In this document: positions 1 to 8,141 of the stretch, piece by piece
Layout of the letters: the number at the start of each line of letters is the position of its first letter
Position numbering within the stretch: position 1 is the first letter of the stretch
Assembly (NCBI GenBank): GCA_014379585.1
Contig: JACMLN010000105.1
Coordinates: 1 to 64,000, forward strand
DNA: 64,000 bases
Reading direction: 5' to 3'
Source of the DNA: Gloeobacterales cyanobacterium ES-bin-313
Lineage (GTDB): Bacteria; Cyanobacteriota; Cyanobacteriia; Gloeobacterales; Gloeobacteraceae
Translations under genes and position numbers: made by a program
The notes under the pieces: generated by a model
Told to the model about the DNA's origin: nothing
Databases searched by the model: none
What the model saw: only the letters and a program-made list of their open reading frames with translations

Positions 1-56
1 CCAATAATTCTGACTGGTTCGCTCATGGAGTTTGCTAATTGCTTCTTTCTAAGATG

Positions 57-848
57 TCACATCTGGATCGCTTGCAGAACCCGCAGAGCATCCCTCAGAG
101 GAGCGACTGCGTGGGTGCGCACATAGGCAACGCCCTGCAACACCGCCCAGATTTCAGCCGCAAGGGTGCCATACTGCCGCTCTTGGGGAGGACGACCACC
201 CAACACAGAACCGATAAAGGATTTTCGCGAAACACAGACGTAGAGCGGTCTACCCAGCTTTTTCAATCTCTCCAAGCCTTGAAGCACTCGAAGACTCGGT
301 TCTGGATTGCTGCCTAAAAAGAAACCCATGCCAGGATCGAGAATGATTTGCTCTTCTCGCAAGCCACTTTTCAAGAGTTGCTCGATGCGATGAGCGAAAA
401 AAGTTTCAATTTCAGCCAGGATCGTCTCCGGATTGCCCAACTGTTTTTCAGCCCGTGGCCCTTGGTTTCGGGCAAACATGAGCACGACGGGCACCCGGAA
501 ACTCTTCATCACCTCAACACTGTCAGGACTTTTCAAAGCCGTGATGTCGTTAATCATTCCAGCACCCATTGCCAAACAATGAGCCATGACTTCAGGCTTG
601 TAGGTATCGATGGCTAGTCGTGCCGAATTCAAGGCTTGGATCACTGGTGTCAACCGAGCAATTTCCTCAGCAGCTGAAACTCTCTCACCATCGGGATTAC
701 TCGACTCTGCACCGAGATCGAGCCAATCTGCTCCCTGAAGGAGTAACTGTTGCGCGTGGGCAATTGCTTTTTCGCTCTCGACAAACTGCCCCCCATCTGA
801 GAAAGAGTCGGTAGTAATGTTGACGATGCCAACAATTTGTGGATTCAT
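57..848 (-). CDS. folP: Dihydropteroate synthase, Sul-like subtype
   Basis: Cytoplasmic folate enzyme that condenses p-aminobenzoate with 6-hydroxymethyl-dihydropterin pyrophosphate to give dihydropteroate. The 263-residue TIM barrel begins with the pterin-site strand NITTDSFSDGG (residues 10-20). It has DLGAESSNPD near 44-53 in place of the usual DIGGESTRPG, DPGMGFFLG at 171-179 in place of the usual DPGxGFGK, and SRKSF at 207-211. These substitutions are the ones I remember from the plasmid Sul1/Sul2 sulfonamide-resistance synthases rather than from ordinary FolP, so I call it Sul-like; drug insensitivity is inference. The ATG lies directly before the first barrel strand, without a strong ribosome binding site. 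It is divergent from the small antitoxin-like gene at 904. Confidence 0.9.
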   Translation of the reverse strand: MNPQIVGIVNITTDSFSDGGQFVESEKAIAHAQQLLLQGADWLDLGAESSNPDGERVSAAEEIARLTPVIQALNSARLAIDTYKPEVMAHCLAMGAGMINDITALKSPDSVEVMKSFRVPVVLMFARNQGPRAEKQLGNPETILAEIETFFAHRIEQLLKSGLREEQIILDPGMGFFLGSNPEPSLRVLQGLERLKKLGRPLYVCVSRKSFIGSVLGGRPPQERQYGTLAAEIWAVLQGVAYVRTHAVAPLRDALRVLQAIQM

Positions 849-903
849 GGTGCTCTTTATGTCAAATCAAGCCAGGAAAGCCATTGAAGCATAAAATCAG
901 AGC

Positions 904-1128
904 ATGACTACTGACAAGACGACTATGTTGAAAACATTTTGGGCTACTGTTAAGCAAGGAAAAATTGAGCTTTTGGAATCTACGAAGATTCCAGAAGGTT
1001 CACGAGTTCTAGTAACATTGCTTTCTGATGATGAAGCTGAGTTCTGGCTGCAGGCAAGTCAAGCACCGTTAGGTACGGTGTGGGACAAAGAAGAGGATGA
1101 TGTGTATGCCCAGCTACTTAAAATATGA
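904..1128 (+). CDS. Small antitoxin-like protein, apparently orphan
   Basis: A 74-residue protein. Its first half is a short beta-rich stretch (KQGKIELLE, then IPEGSRVLVTLL), as in AF2212/AbrB-like antitoxins of cyanobacterial toxin-antitoxin pairs. The tail is acidic (WDKEEDDVYAQLL). The stop TGA overlaps an ATG (ATGA), the way a toxin gene usually starts in such operons, but that frame closes after four codons (MKLF, stop) and no toxin follows. Either the toxin has been lost or the protein acts alone. The family assignment rests on pattern only. Confidence 0.55.
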   Translation: MTTDKTTMLKTFWATVKQGKIELLESTKIPEGSRVLVTLLSDDEAEFWLQASQAPLGTVWDKEEDDVYAQLLKI

Positions 1129-1310
1129 AATTATTTTAGTGAGAAGCTCAGGCTTTCCACGATGATCTTAAGAGAGAAGCCTCCGAATAACCCCTCTATA
1201 TAGTGGAGAAATCAGCATTTTTGTTTTGACTGAAACTAACATACTAAGCGGCACAAAAATACGTTCATGCACTAGCCTAGATCAACACTTCAGCATTTTT
1301 GGAGTCAACC

Positions 1311-2543
1311 ATGACGATGACTGAAACTGATAATTCTATATTCTTGAGTAGAAATTTCCTGGAATTTGTGGTGAGTGGCAACTATTTGCTGCAAGAAAGT
1401 ATTCGCACGCTTGCAGAAGAGCTCAAGGAAAAAATTGGCATTAAACTTCCCCAAGAACTGAAACACTTCGAAGATACAGAGATCGAGCTGAAGCAAAAAC
1501 TGGGTCTCAAGCTTTTTCAAGATGTAGAACAAGAGGTAGACGATGAATTTCAAAACCGAAAAGAGCATTCTTGGACTGGTGATGATCTTCAACGCGGGGT
1601 CAGCTTTAACAAGACTACAGACCTCAAATTATTGCAAATTTGCAGAGCGACATCCCTGGTTTACTTAGGGAACCTTCGATTAAAGAAAGACTTGTTTCTT
1701 AAAGAACAAGGACTTGCACCGATCAGCGTTCTCAACGCAGTTGAAGTAAGGGTGCATGAAGTCACTGACCAGATTACGGAAAAACTTGGTGATGTTGCCT
1801 TGGATGAAATCTGGAAAGAGGTGATTCGCTACCATTTTCGAGATCACTTTCAGGCCGTGAAAGATGTACTTGCAGCCCTAGATCAACCGCCCCATGCAAT
1901 GCCTTTTTTCACCCCGCCAGAAATACCTCAAGTCCCCGCTCAAACGAATATGCCTGCCCAGATGATGTCAGTGCCCCGTCCTTCAGAGGAAGAATATCAA
2001 TTATACCAACCTCGAATTGCATCGCAGTCAGTGTCACCCCAAAGACCTCAAGTTGTTCCAGCATTCGCGCTTCCTCCGTTCATAAATAAAACTGGTAATG
2101 ATTTTTTGGCAGGAATATTGGCTTACAAAGCGCCAATCCTCGTCGGTTTGACATGCTTCGTTGGTACTATCGGTTTTTTTATCCTCAATCAGTCCGGCCA
2201 GAATAGCGTTTCTACAGTGTTACCGACTGCGTCTATTCCAACAGAGTTCGTCCGTCCTACCAACAACTCGACAGTCATCGAATCATCGGCAATGCCAACC
2301 GACGCACGCAATCCGGTGAACTTAACAACATCAACGGCAACTGAAAAGTCTACTGTCATCGCTCCTTTGGGAACACCCACCCAAAAGCCTGCTGTTCAAT
2401 CAACTACGCCAAAGGTTGCTTCTGAGGTCGTTCCACAAAGCGCCCTCACTATAGCTCCCTCCCCTTCCCGTCATTCTCGACGCCGATCTCACTCTCGGCG
2501 CCATAAATCACGGCACGGTTCAAAGCACTATGCTAGGGGCTAA
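1311..2543 (+). CDS. Membrane-anchored protein with a basic Ser/Arg/His tail, unknown function
   Basis: I do not recognise this 410-residue protein. The first ~210 residues are charged, mostly helical and presumably cytoplasmic. Residues ~210-260 are proline-rich, followed by one membrane segment (APILVGLTCFVGTIGFFIL, around residues 275-293). A long Ser/Thr/Pro-rich stretch then leads to a strongly basic end rich in Arg, Ser and His (roughly the last 25 residues). The frame is open upstream from a TTG at 1299, but the ATG at 1311 has GGAG six bases before it (1301-1304) and is the better start. It converges on the coiled-coil/ParA pair. One-pass topology with a low-complexity exported half resembles cell-wall or polyanion-binding anchors, which is only a guess. 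Confidence 0.7.
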   Translation: MTMTETDNSIFLSRNFLEFVVSGNYLLQESIRTLAEELKEKIGIKLPQELKHFEDTEIELKQKLGLKLFQDVEQEVDDEFQNRKEHSWTGDDLQRGVSFNKTTDLKLLQICRATSLVYLGNLRLKKDLFLKEQGLAPISVLNAVEVRVHEVTDQITEKLGDVALDEIWKEVIRYHFRDHFQAVKDVLAALDQPPHAMPFFTPPEIPQVPAQTNMPAQMMSVPRPSEEEYQLYQPRIASQSVSPQRPQVVPAFALPPFINKTGNDFLAGILAYKAPILVGLTCFVGTIGFFILNQSGQNSVSTVLPTASIPTEFVRPTNNSTVIESSAMPTDARNPVNLTTSTATEKSTVIAPLGTPTQKPAVQSTTPKVASEVVPQSALTIAPSPSRHSRRRSHSRRHKSRHGSKHYARG

Positions 2544-2645
2544 CCCTTAACGAAACGTACCCTGCCGAACCCTGACATGGAGAATGAGTCTTCTGCGCGC
2601 GCTCAATCCCAAGGGCAAGCCAGAGGAGCCAATCCTGACTTAAAG

Positions 2646-3092
2646 CTACAACAACCAAGAGGGAAGATCGTCGTTGTCATGGTTCACTAAAGGTGGCAAA
2701 GATTTCGAAACAACCCGTGAGGGTTTTTGCTCCCAATGCGGTGCCTGTTCGGCAACAGGAACTTTTTGTACAGGAACTTTTTGCAATGTCAGGTTTTCTT
2801 TGGCCAATGATGCATTTTCGGCGAGCAACTTTGTATTTGCTTTGGCCAGTTCTAAGGCTTCTTTACGAACTTTCTCTAGATCTTTGAGGGCTTGGGCTGC
2901 TGTTTCTAGAGCTGTTTTTTTCTCCTTCTCACCTTTCGCAACTTGTTCACGCAACTGGGCAATTTCTTGGTGGAGTGATTCAACTTCTGGCATTGGAGAA
3001 GCTTCTGTGATTTCTACTTCAGGAATCACCAAGGATTCAGTATTTTTGCTTTGCTCCTCGCGAAGCAGATCTGAAAGCTTTTTTCTAGTCAT
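2646..3092 (-). CDS. Coiled-coil partner of the ParA-type ATPase, possible McdB
   Basis: A 148-residue protein with a short basic start ([14 protein letters not shown]), an acidic linker, a central coiled coil rich in Glu, Lys, Ala and Leu (about residues 35-105), and a C-terminal tail ending DDLPSWLL. Its ATG overlaps the end of the ParA-type gene by eight bases, so the two are translationally coupled partners. As I recall the literature, carboxysome-positioning McdB proteins are small coiled-coil proteins encoded next to a ParA-type McdA and carry an invariant tryptophan near the C-terminus, which fits. A plasmid-style partition accessory protein is the alternative. There is no helix-turn-helix or ParB nuclease-like domain. 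Confidence 0.7.
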   Translation of the reverse strand: MTRKKLSDLLREEQSKNTESLVIPEVEITEASPMPEVESLHQEIAQLREQVAKGEKEKKTALETAAQALKDLEKVRKEALELAKANTKLLAENASLAKENLTLQKVPVQKVPVAEQAPHWEQKPSRVVSKSLPPLVNHDNDDLPSWLL

Positions 3093-3741
3093 AGTTCACC
3101 AAATCGCGGTTGAGTTCTTCTACCACTCGACGATAGTCCGATTCTGCCTCGCGCGCATTTTTGCCTTTCCACTGATTGATCGCCTGACCGTCGAGTGCGG
3201 CACGTTCGTGGGCTTTGTAGGCACGGATAAAGGCATTAAAAGCTGGAATCCCCAGTTCAAGTAAAGTATTTTGCGCCTCAATCGCTTCGTTAAGACTGCG
3301 CGGATCCACACGGGTTAGAAGGACACGGTGGCGAATGCCCGTCGGAGCGACTGTTTGCTTCACTGTTTCAATCAGTACAGTCAGATCCATGGGTGCCGGT
3401 GGGGTTGGCAAAACCAGGTAGTCCGCCATCGGAACAACCGTCTGGATGACTGCTGATTGGAGGGCTGGAGGGGTATCGACGACGATAATTGCGTAGTCTT
3501 TCAATGCTTTGAGCTGTTTAAGCCGATCTGGGTCGCTTTCTCGCACGAGATCGAAGCCAAGCCCTTTGGCACTGCGCTCCGACCACCACGAAGCAGAGCC
3601 TTGGGGATCGGTATCAACCAGAAGGACACGCTTTTGTTCCGCAAATGTCGCTGCTAAATTGATCGCTGTTGTCGTCTTTCCAACACCACCTTTGCCATTA
3701 AGGACGACCAAAGTCTTGATGGTTGGCGGAACTTTTGTCAC
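3085..3741 (-). CDS. ParA/MinD-type ATPase, possible McdA
   Basis: A 218-residue deviant-Walker ATPase of the short ParA type, without an N-terminal DNA-binding domain. It shows the deviant Walker A motif [12 protein letters not shown] near residues 15-26 with the signature lysine, switch [13 protein letters not shown], and Walker B VVDTPP. Such ATPases bind nucleoid DNA nonspecifically as ATP dimers and position a cargo named by the neighbouring gene, here the overlapping coiled-coil protein. The cargo could be a carboxysome (McdA), a plasmid-like replicon or a chemotaxis cluster. The chromosomal setting and the absence of parS-like or replication genes argue against plasmid partition. The gene sits 125 bp downstream of the trypsin-like protease gene on the same strand. 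Confidence 0.85.
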   Translation of the reverse strand: MTKVPPTIKTLVVLNGKGGVGKTTTAINLAATFAEQKRVLLVDTDPQGSASWWSERSAKGLGFDLVRESDPDRLKQLKALKDYAIIVVDTPPALQSAVIQTVVPMADYLVLPTPPAPMDLTVLIETVKQTVAPTGIRHRVLLTRVDPRSLNEAIEAQNTLLELGIPAFNAFIRAYKAHERAALDGQAINQWKGKNAREAESDYRRVVEELNRDLVNYD

Positions 3742-3866
3742 ACTTGCTGCTCCTGCTGCCGCACTCCCCTAGGAGTTGTACTTTAAACACCCCTTATCCT
3801 TGCACAATTGGGTCAATATGAAACCCTATCTCTCCCTCTCGAAACAAAAATGGGTGACAACAAAAA

Positions 3867-5069
3867 CTAAGGCTGGCTTGGACAAGCAGATTGTCCTGTG
3901 AAACAGTTGATGGTTGTATCGCGATTAGCTGGAATTGGTAGGTAGCGATTGTTTGGATTTCTTGGCGAACCAGCCGGACTTGTGACCGGAGTTGGGTATC
4001 CAGAGTAGTACTGGTAGAGAGCCTTTTGTACAGGCAATGAAGCATCTTCAGTGACGACAGAATAATCACCAGGGATAAGTACTGTAACCCCAGAAGTTGC
4101 TGTACCACTTGGCGTTGTAACGCTGATCAGCCCAGTCGTGCTCCCACTGGGTACAGTCGCAGTGATTTGGGTATCGGAGTTTACTGCGAAAGGGGCACTT
4201 AAGCTGTTGATCTTCACAGCCGTTGCTCCCGTGAAGTAGCTGCCGGTAATGATGATCGAAGTGCCAATCGGCGCATTGCTGGGAGAAAAACTGGTGATCG
4301 TGGGTGCTGGCAGATAGCTGCTTAGAAAGCTTTGATAGTTTGAGAGCAAAATACCGCCACCGATTGAGCCGTACCCGAAAGCACTTCCCTTCGGTGTCGA
4401 GGCAACAAAGGTATTAATGCCAAGCAATTGCGGAATACCATTTACCAAAATAAAAGTAGGTCCCCCCGAATCGCCACTACGGAGCGTGTCTTCTCCGCTC
4501 ACAGCTGGGCCACCCACATAGTTGTAGAGATTCGACGTATCACCTGGCTGGTCAAAATCGAAAGCAAAAGTTGTTGATCCAAATGAAACTGGAAGACTCG
4601 GATCTGCGGGCGTACAGATGCCTGTGTTGTTGGGATCTGGAGCGCATGGATCGTTCACAGGCGCGATGTCGATGGCATTGTAGGCAACGCTACTGTTGTT
4701 ATGGATAAAGACAATACCTGAGCCAATCGGTGCAGATTCAAAATAGATTTTATAGGTAGGGATCGAACTTGGCAGAGGACTAGCAAGGGTGATAGCGACA
4801 AGATCGTTGTCTAAATTAGGTTGACCGAAACTGATATAACCAGGAGCCACGTCAACACGGATGGCTGGTATTCCTTTGAAGCTTAGTGTGGCAGGGTTTG
4901 CCCCTGCACTACAGTGGGCAGCACTCAAGACCACTGTTGGAGAAATCGCGACTCCGGTGCAGCCACCACTGATCGCTCCGGCTCCATCGTAAATCCCTTC
5001 GCCCCATGCGGAGGAAGCACCCAGAAGGATTGTGCTACTAGCGAGATAGCCAAGCATTTGTTTGTTCAT
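3867..5069 (-). CDS. Exported trypsin-like serine protease with IPT/TIG domain
   Basis: A secreted S1-family protease, about 400 residues. The frame extends upstream to an ATG at 5162, but the ATG at 5069 starts a normal signal peptide (MNKQMLGYLASSTILLGASSAWG), so I place the start there. The catalytic triad is visible: His52 in VVLSAAHC, Asp89 in LDNDLVAITL and Ser201 in RSGDSGGP. Residues ~254-335 form an IPT/TIG immunoglobulin-like domain (PTITSFSPSNAPIGTSIIITG), usually a surface or binding module. The gene follows the TPR-CHAT gene on the same strand, so two exported proteases are co-transcribed. If the upstream ATG were used the genes would overlap by 11 bases. The substrate is unknown. 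Confidence 0.85.
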   Translation of the reverse strand: MNKQMLGYLASSTILLGASSAWGEGIYDGAGAISGGCTGVAISPTVVLSAAHCSAGANPATLSFKGIPAIRVDVAPGYISFGQPNLDNDLVAITLASPLPSSIPTYKIYFESAPIGSGIVFIHNNSSVAYNAIDIAPVNDPCAPDPNNTGICTPADPSLPVSFGSTTFAFDFDQPGDTSNLYNYVGGPAVSGEDTLRSGDSGGPTFILVNGIPQLLGINTFVASTPKGSAFGYGSIGGGILLSNYQSFLSSYLPAPTITSFSPSNAPIGTSIIITGSYFTGATAVKINSLSAPFAVNSDTQITATVPSGSTTGLISVTTPSGTATSGVTVLIPGDYSVVTEDASLPVQKALYQYYSGYPTPVTSPAGSPRNPNNRYLPIPANRDTTINCFTGQSACPSQP

Positions 5070-5151
5070 GCCATTTAGAATACTAGAAAACTTGCGTGAA
5101 GAGGTTAAGAGTAATTGAAGAGACAATTCTGGTCGCAACAAACATGTTTCC

Positions 5152-7482
5152 CTATTGACCATCGCCGATCAAAATAAACGGTGACCAGAAGAACGGATGG
5201 CGATCAATTTGCTGGAGTTTTGCCTGCCTAAGTGCTTGGGCTTTGCTCATCTTCTGCTTGAGGTTTTCGTAGAATCCCACCATCAGTTCCTTGGTGGCGT
5301 TATCTTCGACAGCCCATAGACTGGCAATCACAGAACGGGCACCCGCACGTTCGAACAAGTAGGCAAGGCTGGTAATTCCCTCCCCCTTCGATTCGGCACC
5401 AATGGCAGTCTGACAGGCACTCAGGGTGATCAGTTCAACCCCTTTAAACCCAAGTTGGGCAGCGTCGGCGATGTTCATCGCTTGGTCAGCAAAAAGCAGT
5501 GTGTTGGGCTCCATATTTAGATTCCGACAGCCATTCTCTTGAAAACAGCCATGGGTAGCGAGGTGCAAAATCGAGAATTTGGGGATAGAGGTTTTGAACT
5601 GCCGTAAGGAAGCCTGGGTGCCTGTAAAAATCAGACTGCCCGGTACAGCCTGGGTAATGAGTTCCGCTTCTCGGGCGGCTCCTGGCAGATTTCGCTCTCC
5701 TTGAGGAAAGGGGTTGCCAAGGGCAAGGATCCGCCGACTGGGATCTGGGATCTCCTTGAATGCGCGGGTAGACAAAAAAGTCAGATAGTTGACTGGATAA
5801 TCTTCGATCAAGTAGTGGTTCTTTTCGGAGTCGTAAAAAGTCTCAAAGGGCAAGTAGCGCAGCTTGTCCGTAGCCACCACGCTTACTTGTTGAGCAGAAG
5901 CAGCCTGAAACCAAGGCAGGACGGGACGGATCAATAGATCGAAGAGCCTAGCACTGTTCTCGCCGTAGTCGCCATCGAAAGGATTTTTCAGCGCGTCATA
6001 GTATTGGAGAATCAGCGCATCCAGCTCAGAGTGGTGAATCTCCTGCTTATGCACTTGGATGCTGTCCTGGGTCAAGACGAACAGAACTAAGTATTCAGGA
6101 TTGCCATTCATGCTCGATAAAACGACAGGGTGGAGGATGACCTGCCCTTTGCTCAGGGTCGCCCGTAACCTAGCCACGTCGGTGGGAGTGGTCTCGAACA
6201 GATCCGCAACTTCTGGGAAGCGGCGGGAAATGTCGTCTGCTTGCCGATTTACTTCCGTTTCTTTGGCTTGAAGTTGTTGGGTCAAGCCAACAGAAGATTT
6301 GCCATTCAACTGCTCCCGCAAAGTTTCGAGCTGCTGATTCTGGCGATTCCAATTGTCGATTGCCACTTGCGCGAGGGGATCCGATACCTTAGCTCCGATT
6401 AGACGCGAATAATCTACAAACCCAGCAGCAGTAACAAGATTCGCCCATTCGTAGGCACGTCCGACTTGATCGTTCTCGATGAGTAGTCTAACCAAAAGAT
6501 TGACGGTATCCGCTGCCGAACGCACAATCACCGAACGATCATTGCGCTGGAAACCGCTGCGCATTTGCAAACTGATCTTGAGGGACTGCTCCAGAGCTTC
6601 GATTGCCTGTTGCTTTTGACCCACCTGTGCAAGAACTACGCCAATATTGGCAAGGGCTGCTCTCTCCTCAGCGCGATGGCCGACTTCGCGGCTGAGGGCC
6701 AAAGCTTTGCGATGGTACTCTAGAGCTTCACTGGTTTTGCCTTGGTTCGCCAGCAAGACTCCCAGGTTATCGCGGACTGTGGCCTCAAGCGGTCGATAGC
6801 CAATTGCTTGTGCTAGAAGCAAAACCTCTTGGTAGTAACGGCCAGCTTGCTCAGACTGGCCGATCTCAACGTAGAGGTTGGCGAGATTGTTGAGAATCAG
6901 GACTTCTTCCTCGTGGTCGCCCACAGTTCTGCTCAGGGCAAGCGCGCGTTGGTAGGTTTCTAAGGCACGATCAGGCTGTCCGAGGTTGTCGTAGGCGAGA
7001 GCCAGATTGCTAAGGGTATTCGCCTCTGCATCCTGGAGTTGCAGTTTATGGGCCAGTTCTAATGCCTGGATGTAGTTGGTAACAGCCTCTTCGCTGTGGC
7101 CAGTTGCATCGTAGACTTGGCCAATCGTATTCAGTGTGACCACCACCGATCCGAGATTTCCACTTTGACGATCCAGGGAGAGAGCCTCGCGGTAGCTTTC
7201 TAATGCCTTATAAAATTGCCCAGTCTTCTTATAGAGATCCCCCAAACTATTAAGCACTTGTGCTTCTGACTTTCGGTCATTGGATTTACGGCTCAGATTC
7301 AGGGCACGTTGGTACATTTCGAGTGCCTGGACATCTGTTGAAGTTTCAGCTTGTTGCAGGAGTTGGGCGAACTCCTTAGAATCTGAGATATCCCCTGCCC
7401 AAGCAGTGTTGTCGCCCAAGCAGCAGATCCCAACAACAAAAAACAGACACAGAACTGGTAGCTTTCGATTCAAGAATTGCAT
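5152..7482 (-). CDS. Exported TPR-CHAT caspase-like protease
   Basis: A 776-residue protein with a signal peptide (cut near AWAG, residue ~29), about seven tetratricopeptide repeats (residues ~35-310), a helical linker and a C-terminal CHAT domain (~500-776). The CHAT catalytic dyad is present: His644 in LHLATHG and Cys690 in TLSACQT. CHAT domains are caspase-like cysteine proteases that are often kept inactive by their TPR sensor. The gene lies six bases after a small exported protein and runs directly into a trypsin-like protease gene, suggesting a periplasmic or extracellular proteolytic unit. Whether it acts in stress response, cell-surface turnover or programmed death cannot be told from sequence. 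Confidence 0.9.
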   Translation of the reverse strand: MQFLNRKLPVLCLFFVVGICCLGDNTAWAGDISDSKEFAQLLQQAETSTDVQALEMYQRALNLSRKSNDRKSEAQVLNSLGDLYKKTGQFYKALESYREALSLDRQSGNLGSVVVTLNTIGQVYDATGHSEEAVTNYIQALELAHKLQLQDAEANTLSNLALAYDNLGQPDRALETYQRALALSRTVGDHEEEVLILNNLANLYVEIGQSEQAGRYYQEVLLLAQAIGYRPLEATVRDNLGVLLANQGKTSEALEYHRKALALSREVGHRAEERAALANIGVVLAQVGQKQQAIEALEQSLKISLQMRSGFQRNDRSVIVRSAADTVNLLVRLLIENDQVGRAYEWANLVTAAGFVDYSRLIGAKVSDPLAQVAIDNWNRQNQQLETLREQLNGKSSVGLTQQLQAKETEVNRQADDISRRFPEVADLFETTPTDVARLRATLSKGQVILHPVVLSSMNGNPEYLVLFVLTQDSIQVHKQEIHHSELDALILQYYDALKNPFDGDYGENSARLFDLLIRPVLPWFQAASAQQVSVVATDKLRYLPFETFYDSEKNHYLIEDYPVNYLTFLSTRAFKEIPDPSRRILALGNPFPQGERNLPGAAREAELITQAVPGSLIFTGTQASLRQFKTSIPKFSILHLATHGCFQENGCRNLNMEPNTLLFADQAMNIADAAQLGFKGVELITLSACQTAIGAESKGEGITSLAYLFERAGARSVIASLWAVEDNATKELMVGFYENLKQKMSKAQALRQAKLQQIDRHPFFWSPFILIGDGQ

Positions 7483-7488
7483 AGAATC

Positions 7489-8049
7489 TTATGGCGCTGT
7501 TGGTACGGCGCGCACATTCATTATCTGATTGGTGGTAAAGGAGATCTCATCAATCAGGTAAGGACTCGTCTGCGCTACCGCTTTGACTCCACGAAACTCA
7601 GAGGGCTTGAGCACAGTGGTCAAGTTCACCTCTGCAAGACCCTTCGATTGATCTTTGAACCTAAAACCATTGCGGGGAACATTTTGCCAAACCCTTGCGC
7701 CAGTCGTGTTTGACAATAAAGCACCACCGCGAATAGCCAAAGTGCTTGAGCCTTGCACAACTGGTTTATCAGACCTGAACTTGATCTTACTGACGGTTTC
7801 TAAGGGCACAACTGCGGATGTTCCACCAAATTCCACAGACATGTTCGTTGCAGTGAGCGACTTCACCCGACCGGTGATCGAGCTACCATCTTTAAGCTGG
7901 ATATCCGCTAAGGGAGGGATAGATACAAGGAGCCAAGCATCTTGGGGCTGGGCGTAGGCGACCTGACCTGGGAGAATCGCTTTCTCCAGCGTAAACACAG
8001 TTCCCAAAACGACGACGCTAGCAATGACGAATAGCCCTAAACGTTCCAT
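7489..8049 (-). CDS. Small exported protein of unknown function, first gene of the CHAT operon
   Basis: A 186-residue protein with an N-terminal signal peptide (cut near AYAQ, residue ~34). The following stretch (IQLKDGSSITGRVKSLTATN, then VPLETVSKIKF) has the alternating pattern of a small beta-barrel, resembling the LSm/SH3-like fold seen in other exported bacterial proteins, and the C-terminal half also looks beta-rich. I do not know a function. The ATG at 8049 starts the signal peptide and the stop is six bases before the TPR-CHAT ATG, so the two are surely one operon. It may be a binding partner, inhibitor or substrate of the protease. Confidence 0.75.
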   Translation of the reverse strand: MERLGLFVIASVVVLGTVFTLEKAILPGQVAYAQPQDAWLLVSIPPLADIQLKDGSSITGRVKSLTATNMSVEFGGTSAVVPLETVSKIKFRSDKPVVQGSSTLAIRGGALLSNTTGARVWQNVPRNGFRFKDQSKGLAEVNLTTVLKPSEFRGVKAVAQTSPYLIDEISFTTNQIMNVRAVPTAP

Positions 8050-8141
8050 TTGTATTTAATCTCTTAGCTTGAAAACAGAGTTTCCTTATCATGGCATAAG
8101 ATAGAGTCTTAATTCCTAGCCTTTCAGGTTTTGAGGTCGAG

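Noticed and set aside
1-26. Minus-strand ATG at 26 opening a frame (MSEPVRIIG) that leaves the window
   Set aside because: Only eight codons are visible and there is no ribosome binding site, so it cannot be supported as a gene.
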